Assembly: GCA_963675135.1 (NCBI GenBank)
Contig: OY776133.1
Span: forward strand, 40,083,494 to 40,147,493
From: Galeopsis tetrahit
Lineage: Eukaryota; Streptophyta; Magnoliopsida; Lamiales; Lamiaceae
DNA: 64,000 nucleotides
Direction: 5' to 3'
Each line of letters opens with the position of its first letter. The first letter of the stretch is position 1. The notes beneath the pieces are model-generated. The model worked only from the letters and a program-made list of their open reading frames with translations. It was not told the origin of the DNA and ran no database searches. The translations under genes and the position numbers were made by a program. This document shows positions 32,936 through 44,293 of this stretch, piece by piece.

Positions 32936-34775
32936 ACATCTATTTTGAGTATAACATGCAGTGTTTATAGCTTCAGCCCAAAACCTCTTAGGTAGGTTTG
33001 AATCAGTAATTAAGGTTCTAGCAGCCTCTTTAAGAGTTCTATTTCTTCTTTCAGCTACCCCATTCTGCTGAGGGGTTCTAGCTGCTGAAGTTTCATGGGC
33101 AATTCCATTTTAAATGAAATACTCATGGGCAATACTCATGGATGTATGAATTAATGATCTTATCTTGATTATGTTAAGGTTTTTCTCATTTGATAGTCTC
33201 TTTAATAGTTCAGGGAGTTTGACTTGAGTTTCCTTCTTATTAAGGAGAAATACTACCCATGTGAACCTAGAGAAGTCATCTACTACAACCAATGTGTATT
33301 TTCTACCATTTACACTTGCATGGGTAATTGGTCCAAATAAGTCCATATGTAACAATTCAAGTACCCTTTCAATAGATATGACTGGGTTGCCTTTAAATGA
33401 AGCTTTAATCTGTTTTCCTTCTTGACATGGTTTGCAAACATGTTCTTTAATGAAAACTTCATTAGGCAGTCCTTTAACTAATGCATTTCTAGCCAGCTTG
33501 TTCATGGAAAAGTTCAGGTGGTTTAGCCTTTTATGCCATAACCAACTTTGTTCATTTGTGCTCTTGGCAATAAAGCATGCAGCATCAGTAGACTTGTCCC
33601 AGTCAGCAAAATACACATTCCTTTTCCTAGTTCCAGTCAGTAGAGTTTGTTGAGTTTTATCTTTGATTAGGCATTTATTACTTGTGAACTCAACATTATA
33701 TCCTTTATCACAGAACTGACTTATGCTTAGGAGATTATACTTGAGACCAGCCTCATAAGATACATTGGATACCTTGATATTAACAATTATCAAGGTACCA
33801 TAACCTTTTGTAGTTGCCTGTGAGCTGTCTCCAAATGTGACATTAGGGCCTTCTTGTTCAGTAAATTCAGTGAGGAGGTCTTTGTTTCCAGTCATGTGCC
33901 TTGAACATCCACTGTCCAAGTACCATGCTGTCTTTTTGTTCATGCTCCTCAGCTTCTTGTGGCCCTTTGGTACCTGCAATGATCCGGCTTTAGGTACCCT
34001 TTGAATTTTGGGTCCTGATAGGTTAGTTGTACGTTTAGGAACCCAAACTTGCCTAATTACCTTGATTGATTCAAGGTGGCTTAGTTGTTTTCCTCTAGCA
34101 TCAACATACACAGTTTTTCCCTTAAATGCCTTTGGGAAAGAGTGTGTGAAAGTGCTGACTCTGTAAGTTTCAAGAGAGTTGTCATCTCTCCTGAACTTAT
34201 GAGTTCTTTGTGCTACTTGAGGGAATCTTTGAGGATGGGCATATAGATGACCATTACCCTTTGGCATGGAGGGTTTTGGTTGTCTCATTTTATTGTACCC
34301 TTGAGGAGAGTTGACCATACGTCTGTTCAGGTGAGGTTTCCTCAGGAGAATTGGCCTAGGCTGAACATACCTTGGGTAACACCTCTGAGTGTTGTTCAGA
34401 TGAGTTGCCCTTCCATTGGGTCTACTCTGCGGAACACCATTCCTATTGTATTCAGGGACTTTGGCCATTTCCTTAGGTATGTGCCTTTTTCCCTGAAATA
34501 CTTGAGTGGGCACTTCTTGCATTTTCCCCTTTCCTTTGTTCAGTGGTTGAATTGATTCATTTTTAGCTTGTTGTGCCAGTGACTTAACAAAGACTATCTT
34601 AGTGTTACTTGTTGAGGCAACACTAAGACAAAGTGAAGATTCGAATGGATCATATCCCAATCCACTCTTTTGAGCAATAGGTCTTTGGAAGCTTTGAATT
34701 TACTCTATTGCTTTAGAGGATTTATTCATTGCAGACATCTTAATTCCCAGGCTCTCTTCACTTGATTTCAAAATA
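32936..34775 (-). pseudogene. Element B protease and integrase core (broken)
   Basis: The 33110-34660 frame reads a basic gag tail, protease WYLDSGCSRHMTG with catalytic Asp, GAG_pre-integrase (WLWHKRLNHLN, CKPCQEGKQ) and integrase [20 protein letters not shown]. At KIRS the second catalytic Asp segment is replaced by unrelated residues and a stop (33110), so DDE is incomplete. [17 protein letters not shown] resumes around 33010-33090 in another frame. A frameshift near 34776 and a TAA near 34698 separate it from gag. Confidence 0.85.
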
Positions 34776-36497
34776 TCATATTCCACGTGAGAGGTTATCA
34801 AATTTAGCTTGAAGAATTTTAAGTTCAAAGTCCTTTCTCTTCTGAATGAACAATTGCTCATTAAGCTGCTTTTGTTGGTCAACTATCCTGAGAGAAGCTT
34901 CATCAAGTTCTCTCAAGACTTGTTGATACAACTCAGTAGACTTGACATCAACTACAAATTCAGAAGGTTTTGCAAGTTCAATAGATAGTCTTTCATTTTC
35001 TCTCACACAATTATCATGAAATTCTTGTAACATATTGAAGTCTTCCATCAACTTTCCAAATGAGAGTTTGAAGTTGACATCACTAGTGTTCAATGATTGA
35101 AATGATGGTGAGCTAGAAGTAGAAGATACCTCATCATCTTCTATAGCCATGTTGCAAACATCATCATCATCACTGTTAGAGAATAGTCCATCATCTGAGG
35201 AGTTGAAGCTTTCATCACCAGCCATCATGGCTTTTCTGTTGGTGAACTTCTTGTCTCTTTTAGCTTGCCTCTCCTTTCTTTCTTTTGAGCTGAGTTCAGG
35301 GCAATTATATTGAAAATGCCCCTTCTTTTTGCAATTGTAGCACAGGTCTTCATCATCATCTTTCTTTGATTCATCTCTTCTTCTAGATGATGAAGGTTCA
35401 AATCTGCTGGACTTTCTCCTATCAGAGTACTTGTCCTCTGATCTTCTTTCTTCAGGCCTTTTGTCCTTAGCCTTGGCTTCAGGAGAGTTGTACCTTCTCC
35501 TGACCTTGTTATCTTGGTAGAATTTCTTGTATCTACCAAACCTTGAGTTGAGTTTGTCAAACCTCCTAGCCATGAGAGCTAGCTCTTCCTTCATTTCAGC
35601 CTTTGAGATTGACTTTGATGATCTTGGAGTGGACTGCATATCTGGTTCAGCAGCTTTGGCTTTGAATGCCACCCCTTTATTTGGTAAGGAAGATTCCTCA
35701 ACTGACTTTCTTCTGTTGAGGTCAAACTCATAAGCTTTGAGTTCTGAGAAGACTTGCTGCATGGGCATGGTGGAGAGATCTTTTGTATTCTGCATCATTA
35801 CAGAATACACATCCCACTTTTGAGTGAGACTCCTTAGAATCTTGAGTGCAATTTCTCTCTTTGAGTACACCTTGCCCAATGAGTTGATCTCATTCATAAT
35901 ATCAGTGAATCTACCAACAAATTTATCAATGTACTCATCAGGCTCCATTGTGAATTGTTCAAACTTCTGCACAGCAACTTGGAGCTTATTCTCCTTGATC
36001 TTTTCAGTGCCCTCACACATTTCAGCAAGGGTGTCCCAAATTTCTTTGGCTGTTGTGCAGTGGTAGACTCTCCCCATTACTGCATCTGGAATTGTTTGAT
36101 AGAGAGCGTTCATTGCAAGATAATTGAGATTATGTCTCCTTCTCTCTTAAGTGGTGAGGTCATCTTCATCTTTGGGGATCTCATCCCTTGTATCATCTCT
36201 TTGAGCATCAATGATTCTGGGGTTGATTTGTGTGAACATAAATGTACCCCTAATGATGACTCTCAGCATCTCATTGTGGAGACATGCAAGATGAGCTTTC
36301 ATTCTGATTTTCCAGAAGTCATAGTTCTCAATTGAGAACATGTGCAGCTTGTGATGGGATATGTGGTTGACAGGATCTGGAGCCATATTGTTGATGGTCT
36401 CCACAACATCATGTGGAACAACATCATGATTGTTGTTATTGTTGTTAATGTTCTGATTCTGATTCTCATTGTTGTTGTTGTGATTGCCCCTTGCCAT
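34776..36497 (-). pseudogene. Element B gag
   Basis: ATG at 36497 (MARGNHNNNN; the Asn run comes from a GTT microsatellite). Capsid-type domain (FSIENYDFWKIRMKAHL, AKEIWDTLAEMCEGT, ALKILRSLTQKWD), basic region, CCHC zinc knuckle CYNCKKKGHFQYNC, then acidic and coiled-coil tail. A single in-frame TAA at 36147-36149 splits it; the frame is otherwise open to 34776. Gag forms the particle and packages RNA. Confidence 0.85.
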
Positions 36498-36622
36498 ATC
36501 TCAGATAAGAAGGGTTAGACAACAAATGCTAAGATTTCAGAAAGATCAATTCAGTGACCACACTAAAATATGTTTTTGAAAATCAAAAATGGATTTTCAG
36601 AGGCAGTGGTCTTTGAACCCCT

Positions 36623-36634
36623 GCTCTGATACCA
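36623..36634 (-). other. Element B primer-binding site
   Basis: Sense TGGTATCAGAGC two bases inside the 5' LTR, followed by AGGGGTTC. Confidence 0.9.
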
Positions 36635-36636
36635 CT

Positions 36637-38384
36637 TGTTGGTTGGTCCTGTAAGGAGTATATAACAAGTGTATGGGGGGGGGGGGGGGGAATACACTTG
36701 TATGCAAATCTTTTCAAACTCTTCTGATATGAATAACTTCAGCAAGGTTGTCCTGGACAACTCTTCTGATATGAATAACTCTTAGAAGATAATCAATCTA
36801 CTAAGTACTATTGACTACTTAGTTGAATAACTATCTAAATGAGTTATATGTGCGGAATAGTGGTTGGCCCTTTAGTTTAAACTCCTTTTAATTCTGAAAT
36901 CTTTCTTAACACTTAATCTGTTTTTCAGGGAACTTGTCCCAAAACAGTTTTGCACAGTATTGAGTAAATGTCTTTTAAGATCAGTTTGTGTGCTTGTGAA
37001 TGAATGTGTTATTTGTATGAAAGTACGTGAAAGTAAATCAACACAAGAGTTATAGTGGTTCAGAGACTCAAGCTCCTATATCCACTTTCCCTGATTGAAC
37101 AGGATAATTCCTTATCTCTTGGAATTACTTGTTTTATAGTGCCAAGGTGCACTTGATCAACCACACCACTCCTTGGTGCCTTGATCCCAAGGAATTCAGA
37201 GTCGTAGTACTCTCCCACAACTCAGAACTGAACTGTTCTTCTCTCAACAGTCAGCTCCTTACACTTCTACTACAACAACCTTCTAACTTTCTCTAGAAAG
37301 GTATAAGGGTTGATGTTGGTTCCAACTAGGTTGAGATATCCTTTACAATGAGCTCAGTGTATAGGATAGGATATCTCTCTAAGTTTTGTATGATATAAAA
37401 TGAAGTTCAGCTTAGGTTGAAGTGTTTGGGAAACTAAGAATGTTTCTTAGAAAGCTTGAAGTTTCCTCAGCAATGTAGGTTCTGTTCTTTGTAGATGGAT
37501 GTTAGACACTTCAAATGATTTCCACACTTCTGTATTTATAGAACAAATTGAGGTTATGTCCGTTGGAGAGACAGCCTCAAAATGTCTATATTTGTCTTCC
37601 TTGAACTTTGCAACTGGAAGACAGTTTCTTGAAAGTGACATGTCCTTAATTTGGGAAGTAAACGACTGTTTGCTCTTTGTATTGACTTTGAAGCACTCTT
37701 CCCATTGTCTGACTTGAAGATTCACTTGATCAAACATGGACATCACTTCTGATCATTGGTCCTATGATAAGGATAACTTTCCTTATCATCTAGACAATTT
37801 TGCTTATCAATATCAGCAGACTTTGCTTATCAGCAGTGTTGGCTTGGCTCTTTCAGATGACTTGGCACATTCTCTTTCATAGCATATCTCTTGATGGTGA
37901 TTGATCTTTCATGGTTTCAGATCAGTTGCTTTAACCTTATCAACACAGTTGGCCTTTACTTGAAACTGTTCTGGTTCAAGTGTGCTGAGACATCTCTACT
38001 GGTTAACTCTTCTGAACTTTGACATATACTTCAGTAGACTTGGTCTTGATGATGTATTCCATTCAATTGATCTTCAGAGAGGTTGTCTACTACTGAGCTG
38101 ACTTGATCAACACAGTTGTCCATTTAGGTACTTCAGCAGATTTGAGATCAATTTGATTCTTAGCCTTGAGGGGACTTGATTCTTGTAATCTTCTAAGCAT
38201 GTGTTCCCCCTCAACTTGTGCATCTAAATACATTAAGAGCTGCCTAACATTCCAACTTCTCAACTAGCCTTTAACTACATGTTCCAACATTCCTGAAACA
38301 TGTTCATTTATATTTGACTTATCTATTTGGCATGTCTTAAGGGGTTTTGGTATCTTAATCAAAATTCTCATTTTATTCCCAACA
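36637..38384 (-). repeat. Element B 5' LTR
   Basis: 1748 bp, closely matching 10860-12601. Its first bases read TGTTGGTTGGTCC, a 4-bp TTGG expansion compared with the partner. G run of 16 (36675-36690) inside the perfect inverted repeat ACAAGTGTAT (36665-36674) / ATACACTTGT (36692-36701). Confidence 0.9.
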
Positions 38385-38389
38385 GTCTT

Positions 38390-40290
38390 CCACTCGTCCA
38401 GGGCATGCAAAATCCCAAAGTTGCAGGTCGGCCTCCGACTCAGCCGAAACTGCACACTCGGCCGCGTCGCAGCCTCAAACTTGTTTTGCTCGTAACTTAT
38501 GCTTCTGACCTCCGATTGACTCGATTCCTTTTTCCATTCCACTCCATTTTTAGAGACGGATCCAACGGTGCAATCATCTCTACTGTCCAGTGAAATATGG
38601 TAGGTGTATTTATCCCAAAATCCTTTGTTTTTCCTACAAAATCGACAAACCACCACATTTCTCTTATTTTGACCAAAACACTCATAATCAACCCATAAAT
38701 CAATGAAATCACAATCAAAATGAGCTTCACATGTGCATAAAAAACGTGTAAATTTCACTCGAATCAATGTATTCTCTATAGATTTAGAAATAAATCTTCC
38801 TTAATAGTTGGGAGTTCAGTTGATGATGTGGAGGTCCTTTTGATCCGCTCTAAAAAAAGTTCAAGATATCAAATGTTCCCCTAGGTAATTTTTTTATTAT
38901 GGTGAAAAGGGCTAAAGTTAATTTCGAATGGTAATTTTGTTACTGAAAAGTGTAGTTCTTTCTTATTGAAAAGTGGTAATTTTGTTATTGACAAGTGGTA
39001 ACCATTATTAGTAAAAAGTAGTAGATATTTTAATTGCAACACACCCCCTACCCCACGAGTATAAATACCCTATTTTAAATTTTTTGGTCATTCATTACCC
39101 ATTCTCCAAGTAAAACCCACACACTTACACACATTTGAAGGTGTTTGACATTATCTTCTTCATTTCTCATCATTTTGGAGCAATACTTGGACCAAAAGTT
39201 TAGAAATTCTAGTCTCCATCTCCTACAAGACTAAGGGCGACTCGACCCGGCCAACCAACCACGTCCACGTATTTTGGTCGGGCGTCCCACCTGGCCATGG
39301 CCGGTTCAGGCCTAAACTCGACCGACTCACCCAACTCGGCCCAATTGACTCATTTTTGGGGGGTTTTGTGAAACTTCTCAATTTTGAAGGATTTAAATGC
39401 AACAAACACTCACAAACCCTACCCCGATAGTATAAATACCCTATTTTCAGATTTTTTGTCATTCATTACCCATTCTCTAAGCAAACCCCACACACTTACA
39501 CACATTTGAAGGTGTTTGGCATTATCTTTTTCATTTCTCTTTATTTTAGAGCAATACTTGGACCAAAAGCTTGGAAATTCTAGTCTCCATCTCCTACTAG
39601 ATTAAACTTTCTCTTTACTTTATCTTTTTATTTATTTTTGTCATTTAATTTTGTAACAGTTTAGACTATATTGGTATATGGCTAGAACCATTTTGGTTCT
39701 AAGGCTATGTTAACACTTTGAATGATATTTATGAATTAATTTATTATTTATTTGGTGTTTGTGTTGTTTACTCCTATTTGAATGTTTGGTTTTCACTGCA
39801 AAGTGTGTCATTAGTGTACATGATAATATGCTTATTCTTTGTTAATTGAAATTGGATTGAAAAATCTTTTTCATTAATTGAACCCAAACATCCCACCTAA
39901 TTTATTGTGAAATTGAAAGATGATCAACTATTAGGAGGGTGTGTGATGATATTAGGAGACTTTTGAGTTATATTGTGCAAGTTAGGTAGAGATACTAATT
40001 TGAATAATATTTATCTTGAATTAATTAGATTGAAAAAAACTTTTAATTCATTATTCGGTGATCAACCCTATAGAAACAAGCACAACACAACTTAAAATGA
40101 GTTTTTAATCATAAATTGACCCCTTATCTTAATTGAGTTTAATTCACATTTTCCTTTATTTTTGTGATTTGCATGAATTGTTTGATCGATTTTACTTATG
40201 ACTCTTTTATTGTCTACTTGTGACAACTTTGATAGACAATTAGGGGTAATTCAAAACTTAAATTTTCAACCACGTCTATTTAGAGATGGT
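38390..40290 (+). mobile_element. Family X, right arm (outward facing, with duplicated promoter)
   Basis: Continues family X after element B. It has CGGCCG motifs at 38438 and 38456 (18 bp apart). A promoter/leader segment is present twice (about 39030-39235 and 39401-39600), with TATAAATACCC at 39060 and 39431. From 39599 to 40290 it matches the reverse complement of the left arm (9720-10500). No coding domain is visible. Frames at 38264-38767 (minus) and 40198-40588 (plus) are unsupported. Confidence 0.55.
39060..39438 (+). promoter_or_regulatory. Two TATA boxes of family X right arm
   Basis: TATAAATACCC at 39060 and again at 39431, each followed by the same leader (CATTCATTACCCATTCT and onward). 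The 371-bp offset marks a tandem promoter duplication with a GC-rich CGGCC-containing spacer (39236-39350) between. Confidence 0.5.
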
Positions 40291-40740
40291 GATCCGACGT
40301 GTTCCAATGTAGAACGAAAGCCTCAATATTCTACCAAAGATCCGATCCAAATGAACAATATTCTACCAAAGATTGAGATATCAAAACCCTATCCAAATGA
40401 ACAACAAGATAACCTTGAGCCTTGAGGGCATGTTTGTTTTGGAACTCACACATTCGAACGTGGGACGTAACGTCCCCGGGTCTGGTCCTAATGTGAGGCC
40501 AACGAGGCGATCGATTCAGGTCCAGAAATATTTCAATTTTTTAGGGGCCCATTTTTTAAGATATCTTATATATATATATATATTATAATATTAATATAAC
40601 TTTATAAGACGCATAATTAAAGAGAAGTGCTAAAAAAGTAAAAAGAATTAGTAAAGGAGAAGTAATAGGGAATAATGTAAATATATGAATAATATCTTTT
40701 TTATTTTGACCATATCTTTGTATATATCTCTTTGATATGG
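40291..40740. other. No gene; spacer between X and H
   Basis: A short duplicated word (ATTCTACCAAAGAT at 40328 and 40362), a GC-rich patch near 40460-40520 and a TA tract at 40569-40582. Nothing else is recognised. Confidence 0.4.
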
Positions 40741-40837
40741 TTTGTTATATTTACCTTGTTTATCTCCTTGTAAATACTTATAAATAGTCATTTATTCATA
40801 TCACCTCATTAACGGTGATCACATACCTATTCTCACA

Positions 40838-40850
40838 TGATATCAATCTG
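40838..40850 (+). other. Element H degenerate primer-binding site
   Basis: TGATATCAATCTG corresponds to TGGTATCAGAGCC with several mismatches. Confidence 0.5.
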
Positions 40851-40906
40851 ACTCACCAAAACCCTAATCTCTCTCTAAAGCCTCACGATATATTCCCTCT
40901 TCCCCA

Positions 40907-41724
40907 TGACGCCGCCGAACGTCACTACCCCCCACAATCCCTCTCAACGTCTTGGTCCATCTTTTGACCATCAAGTTGTCTTCTTCCAACTATTTAATTT
41001 GGCGCAATCAGGTAGTTCTGGTACTGTCCAGCCATGATCTCATCTCTCACGTTCTTGGCACGACACCCGCTCCGACGAAGTCGATCACCACATCTGGTGA
41101 ATTGGCTCCAAACCCAGCCTACACCACTTGGTTTGAGAAGGATCAGAAGATCCTTAATCTTCTTCTTTCCCCTCTTTCTGAAGAAGCCATGGCCGAGGTC
41201 ATCAGTTGTGACACCTCGCGCTCCATTTGGGTCGCACTCGAGGCACCCTACAGTCACACCTCGGTCTCCCGTATTACTCAACTACGGAATCAGCTCCTCT
41301 ACCTTCGTCGTGGATCCACCTCCGTCGACGACTTCAGCAAGAAGTTTCATGCTCTCTGCGCTCAACTCGCATCCATCGGTAAGCATGTTTATGATGACGA
41401 CAAGTGTCATTGGTTTCTTACCGGTCTCGGCCCCCAGTTCGCTGGTTTCTTTGACACTCGCATGGCTATGTCGCCCATGCCTCCTTTCGAGATTTGATCC
41501 ATCAAGACTTAAACTATGAACAGTTTACTCGATCAATGGACTCCTCGTCCTCGCCCGTTCCAGCATTCTCTGCTTCTGCTCGCTCGGGTAAGCCTTCTTG
41601 CCTTAGTAACAAATCCCGTAACTTCTCTCCTCAGAATTCTGGTGGCCAGGCGACCACTAGATCCTCGGTTGGTGGCTCGGCCCCTACTCGCCGCCCTCCC
41701 ACTTGCCAGATCTGCCGACAATAG
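40907..41724 (+). pseudogene. Element H gag
   Basis: A possible start ATG is at 40907; the well-kept frame runs 40952-41497 with LSSSNYLIWRNQVVLVLSSH, WFEKDQKILNLLLSPLSEEA and FSKKFHALCAQLASIG, a copia gag (UBN2/retrotran_gag) pattern. The frame shifts near 41490 into a serine-rich tail with TCQICRQ, a remnant zinc knuckle ended by TAG at 41722. Forms the particle in active relatives. Confidence 0.8.
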
Positions 41725-42733
41725 GGGTATTATGCGAATCGGTGTTCGGACCGTTATGCTCGCCTTGCCCCCTCTGCGGCCAATCTATCTCATGCCCTTG
41801 ATTCGCAGTGTCATGTCTGGCAACCTCCTGCTTCGGATTGGTTCCTCGATAGTGGTGCATCCGCTCACATGACTCCTTGCTCGGCCGACCTGGACAATCC
41901 TCGCCCGTATTTTGATAACGGTAATGTTATTGTTGCTAATGGTTCAACTATTCTGATCACTCACATTGGGTCGTGTTCGGTCAATAAGGACGTTCGTTTG
42001 TTAAATGTGCTCGTCGTACCACATCTCACTAAGAAATTATTATCCATTAGTAAGCTTACTTCCGATTTTCCTGTTGATGTGTTGTTTACTAATGACTCAT
42101 TTTTCATTCAGAATCGGGCGACCAAGCAACCCTTGGCGAGGGGTCGGCATAGTCGAGGACTCTATGCCCTGGAGAAGGGCACTCCATCCTTGGTCGCTGC
42201 TTTACGGAGCTCATCGCTGAAGGTTTCTTTTGAGTGTTGGCATCGTAGATTAGGCCATGTTCCTGTTTTTATAGTTAATTTGTTGAATAAATTGGGCTTG
42301 TTGTCCCTTACTTCTGTTTTTCCCAAATCGGGCTTATGTACTCCGTGTCAATTGGCTAAGAGTAAACATTTATCTTTTGCATTAAATGAGAAGCGAGCAT
42401 CTCGTGTTTTGTATTTAGTTCATTTTGATCTTTGGGGACCTGCCCCTATTGCTTCTAATGATGATTTTTGGTACTATGTCATTTTTGTGGATGATTTCTC
42501 CAGATTCACTTGACTCTACCCGTTGCACACCAAGTCTGTTTTGTATGATGTGTTTGTTCGGTTTCACACCTTTGTTTGCAATCAGTTTTCTACCAATATT
42601 AAGGCTTTCTAGAGTGATGGTGGTATAGAATTTATCAATGGTCGCATTCGTGGTTTCCTCGCCGATCATGGCATTCATCATCGCATTTCTTGTCCTTACA
42701 CTCCTCAACAGAATGGTCCGGCTGAGCGCAAAC
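41725..42733 (+). pseudogene. Element H protease and integrase N-terminal part
   Basis: Protease WFLDSGASAHMTP lies around 41840-41875. Then VVPHLTKKLLSISKLT, GAG_pre-integrase HRRLGHVP with C-X2-C (CTPCQLAKSKH) and integrase HFDLWGPAP, VIFVDDFSRFT. TGA at about 42512 and TAG at about 42610 interrupt the core. The last codons encode TPQQNGPAERK, where element F cuts in. Confidence 0.8.
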
Positions 42734-44164
42734 TGTTGGGATATAAATTCACCCTAAGCCCCACTTGATGGTAGAATAGTTTTGATGGCCAAAACACTTA
42801 GAGTTTATTAATGTAATAGGATCAGCTAACTTGTATAGAACATCTTAGACTAGTCTTGTGTGATCAGATGTATTGATATCAGCTGATCAGCACAGTCCTG
42901 GCTTACATGCCCATCCTCAAGATGAGAAGAGTAAAAGACATGAAGACTAGAAGATCCTTGAAGACCAGTTAAGTAAGGTGCTTGTATACCTACTTATCTG
43001 ATGGAGTCCAAGATTGAAGCTGGCCTAAAGCAGCACAAAGAATTGCCAGATCAGAAGAGTATTACTCGACTGATATCAGAAGACAGAAGACATAAGGCCA
43101 GATGAGTAGTCAGAAGACTATGAGTGAAGATCAGAAGACTATGTACTCGTCCAGGACTCGGCTGATTCCCAAAGTCATCTTGCAATTCAAATGAAGACTT
43201 GCCTTACTTAGAAGATTGACATGATCCCAGGATTGAAGCAATCAAGGGGCTGCAACCAAGGAATCAAGCCAATATGGAAAGATTGCCCCAACGGCTAGTT
43301 GCAGCAATCACCACTATAAATACAAGAGGATGAGAAATCACAAGACACGAAGTCACAACCTGAGAATTCTACAAGCTAAACAAGCAAGCAAGCATAAAGC
43401 CATATTGTATTGAGAGTTCTCAAAGAGCCCAGAAACCATTAGAACACCTCTAGCTCTTAAGTGATTTCTATCCAACCAAAAGAACCTGAATCCTACTCAT
43501 ATTGTATATCCATTGATTTAGGCATAATGGTTAAGCAATTTATAAGCTTGAACCATTAGTTGGATACATTCAAAAACCCCAAAACCCCCACCATAAGGTT
43601 AAGTTTTTGAACCCCTGCAAAGTGCAAGTGCTTACAATCACTTGTGGAGACCGTAGCAGTTAGGACTGCTCAGATCTCAAAGTCCTACCCTTGGGACTAT
43701 AAAGGACAAGCCCTTGTAATTTTTGGTAAATTAAAGGGATTAAACATCACGTTAGGACGTGAGAGTGGACGTAGGAACGTATATCCGAACCACTATAAAT
43801 CTGGTGTCTTTTACATTCTGCACTTTACTTTATTGTCTTTACATATATTTTTATAGTGCATACTGTATTTTCAACTCTATTCAAACAAGGCTATAATCTT
43901 CAAACCAGCATCAACTGAGGTTTTCATTAAGTAAACAAGTTAGTACTTTCAAAAGAAACTAAAGAACGAGTCTAAACAAGGCCTACTAAACTTCCGCATA
44001 TAATCTCTTCATCAAATCACTATAGTCATCTGGACCAGCAGACTTGTAGTCCAGTTGACATAGAGATCAGAAGAGGTTTCCAACTCTCTTGAAAAAGTTT
44101 TAAAGTCTATTCACCCCTCCCCTCTAGACTTTAATCCCATTCACTACTCGTTCAGGGACCAACA
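42734..44164 (+). repeat. Element F 5' LTR
   Basis: 1431 bp, TGTTGGGATATAAAT to GGGACCAACA. Differs from the 3' LTR by a ~17-bp loss that leaves a single MSA motif, plus scattered substitutions. Confidence 0.92.
43287..43322 (+). promoter_or_regulatory. Element F 5' LTR promoter: one MSA motif and TATA
   Basis: CCCAACGGCTA (43287-43297), a perfect YCYAACGGYYA, then TATAAATA (43315-43322). Confidence 0.6.
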
Positions 44165-44166
44165 AG

Positions 44167-44178
44167 TGGTATCAGAGC
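44167..44178 (+). other. Element F primer-binding site
   Basis: TGGTATCAGAGC, two bases after the 5' LTR, extended by AGTGGTTC. Confidence 0.92.
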
Positions 44179-44293
44179 AGTGGTTCTAACGGACTACTGT
44201 CTCTAGATTAACAGAAGACTTGAGGGAGTCTTTCTGTAGTCCTCTTGAACAGATCTATCTTTTGAAAAACTTGTTTTTGAAAACTCATACAGC

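Larger units (their letters stand above)
10860..38384 (-). mobile_element. Element B: SIRE/Maximus-like copia retrotransposon (family 1), split by C, D and E
   Basis: Bounded by LTRs 10860-12601 and 36637-38384 and flanked by a perfect 5-bp duplication GTCTT (10855-10859 and 38385-38389). Minus-strand order: 5' LTR, PBS, gag, PR, IN, RT, aORF, PPT, 3' LTR. Its aORF is interrupted at 29053/14133 by element C and insert D. Without those insertions B would be about 12.6 kb. A deletion removed RNase H and fused RT to the aORF. The lineage call rests on RT/IN resemblance to family 2 and on the extra 3' ORF. Confidence 0.9.
40741..42733 (+). mobile_element. Element H, 5' part: Ale/Retrofit-like copia retrotransposon
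   Basis: A probable short LTR ends TATTCTCACA at 40837 (start uncertain, perhaps TGTTATATTT at about 40749), followed by a degenerate primer site. Gag, PR and IN follow in plus orientation with distinct GC-richer codon use compared with its neighbours. Interrupted at 42733 by element F, resuming at 57995. Lineage by resemblance of the gag and integrase to Ale/Retrofit. Confidence 0.75.

Noticed and set aside
38264..38767. 167-codon minus-strand frame
   Set aside because: It crosses the end of the element B LTR into family X DNA, so it is not one evolutionary unit, and no domain is visible.
43644..43856. 70-codon frame, repeated identically at 57475-57687
   Set aside because: Lies in the LTRs of F and is identical because the LTRs are; no coding signal beyond that.
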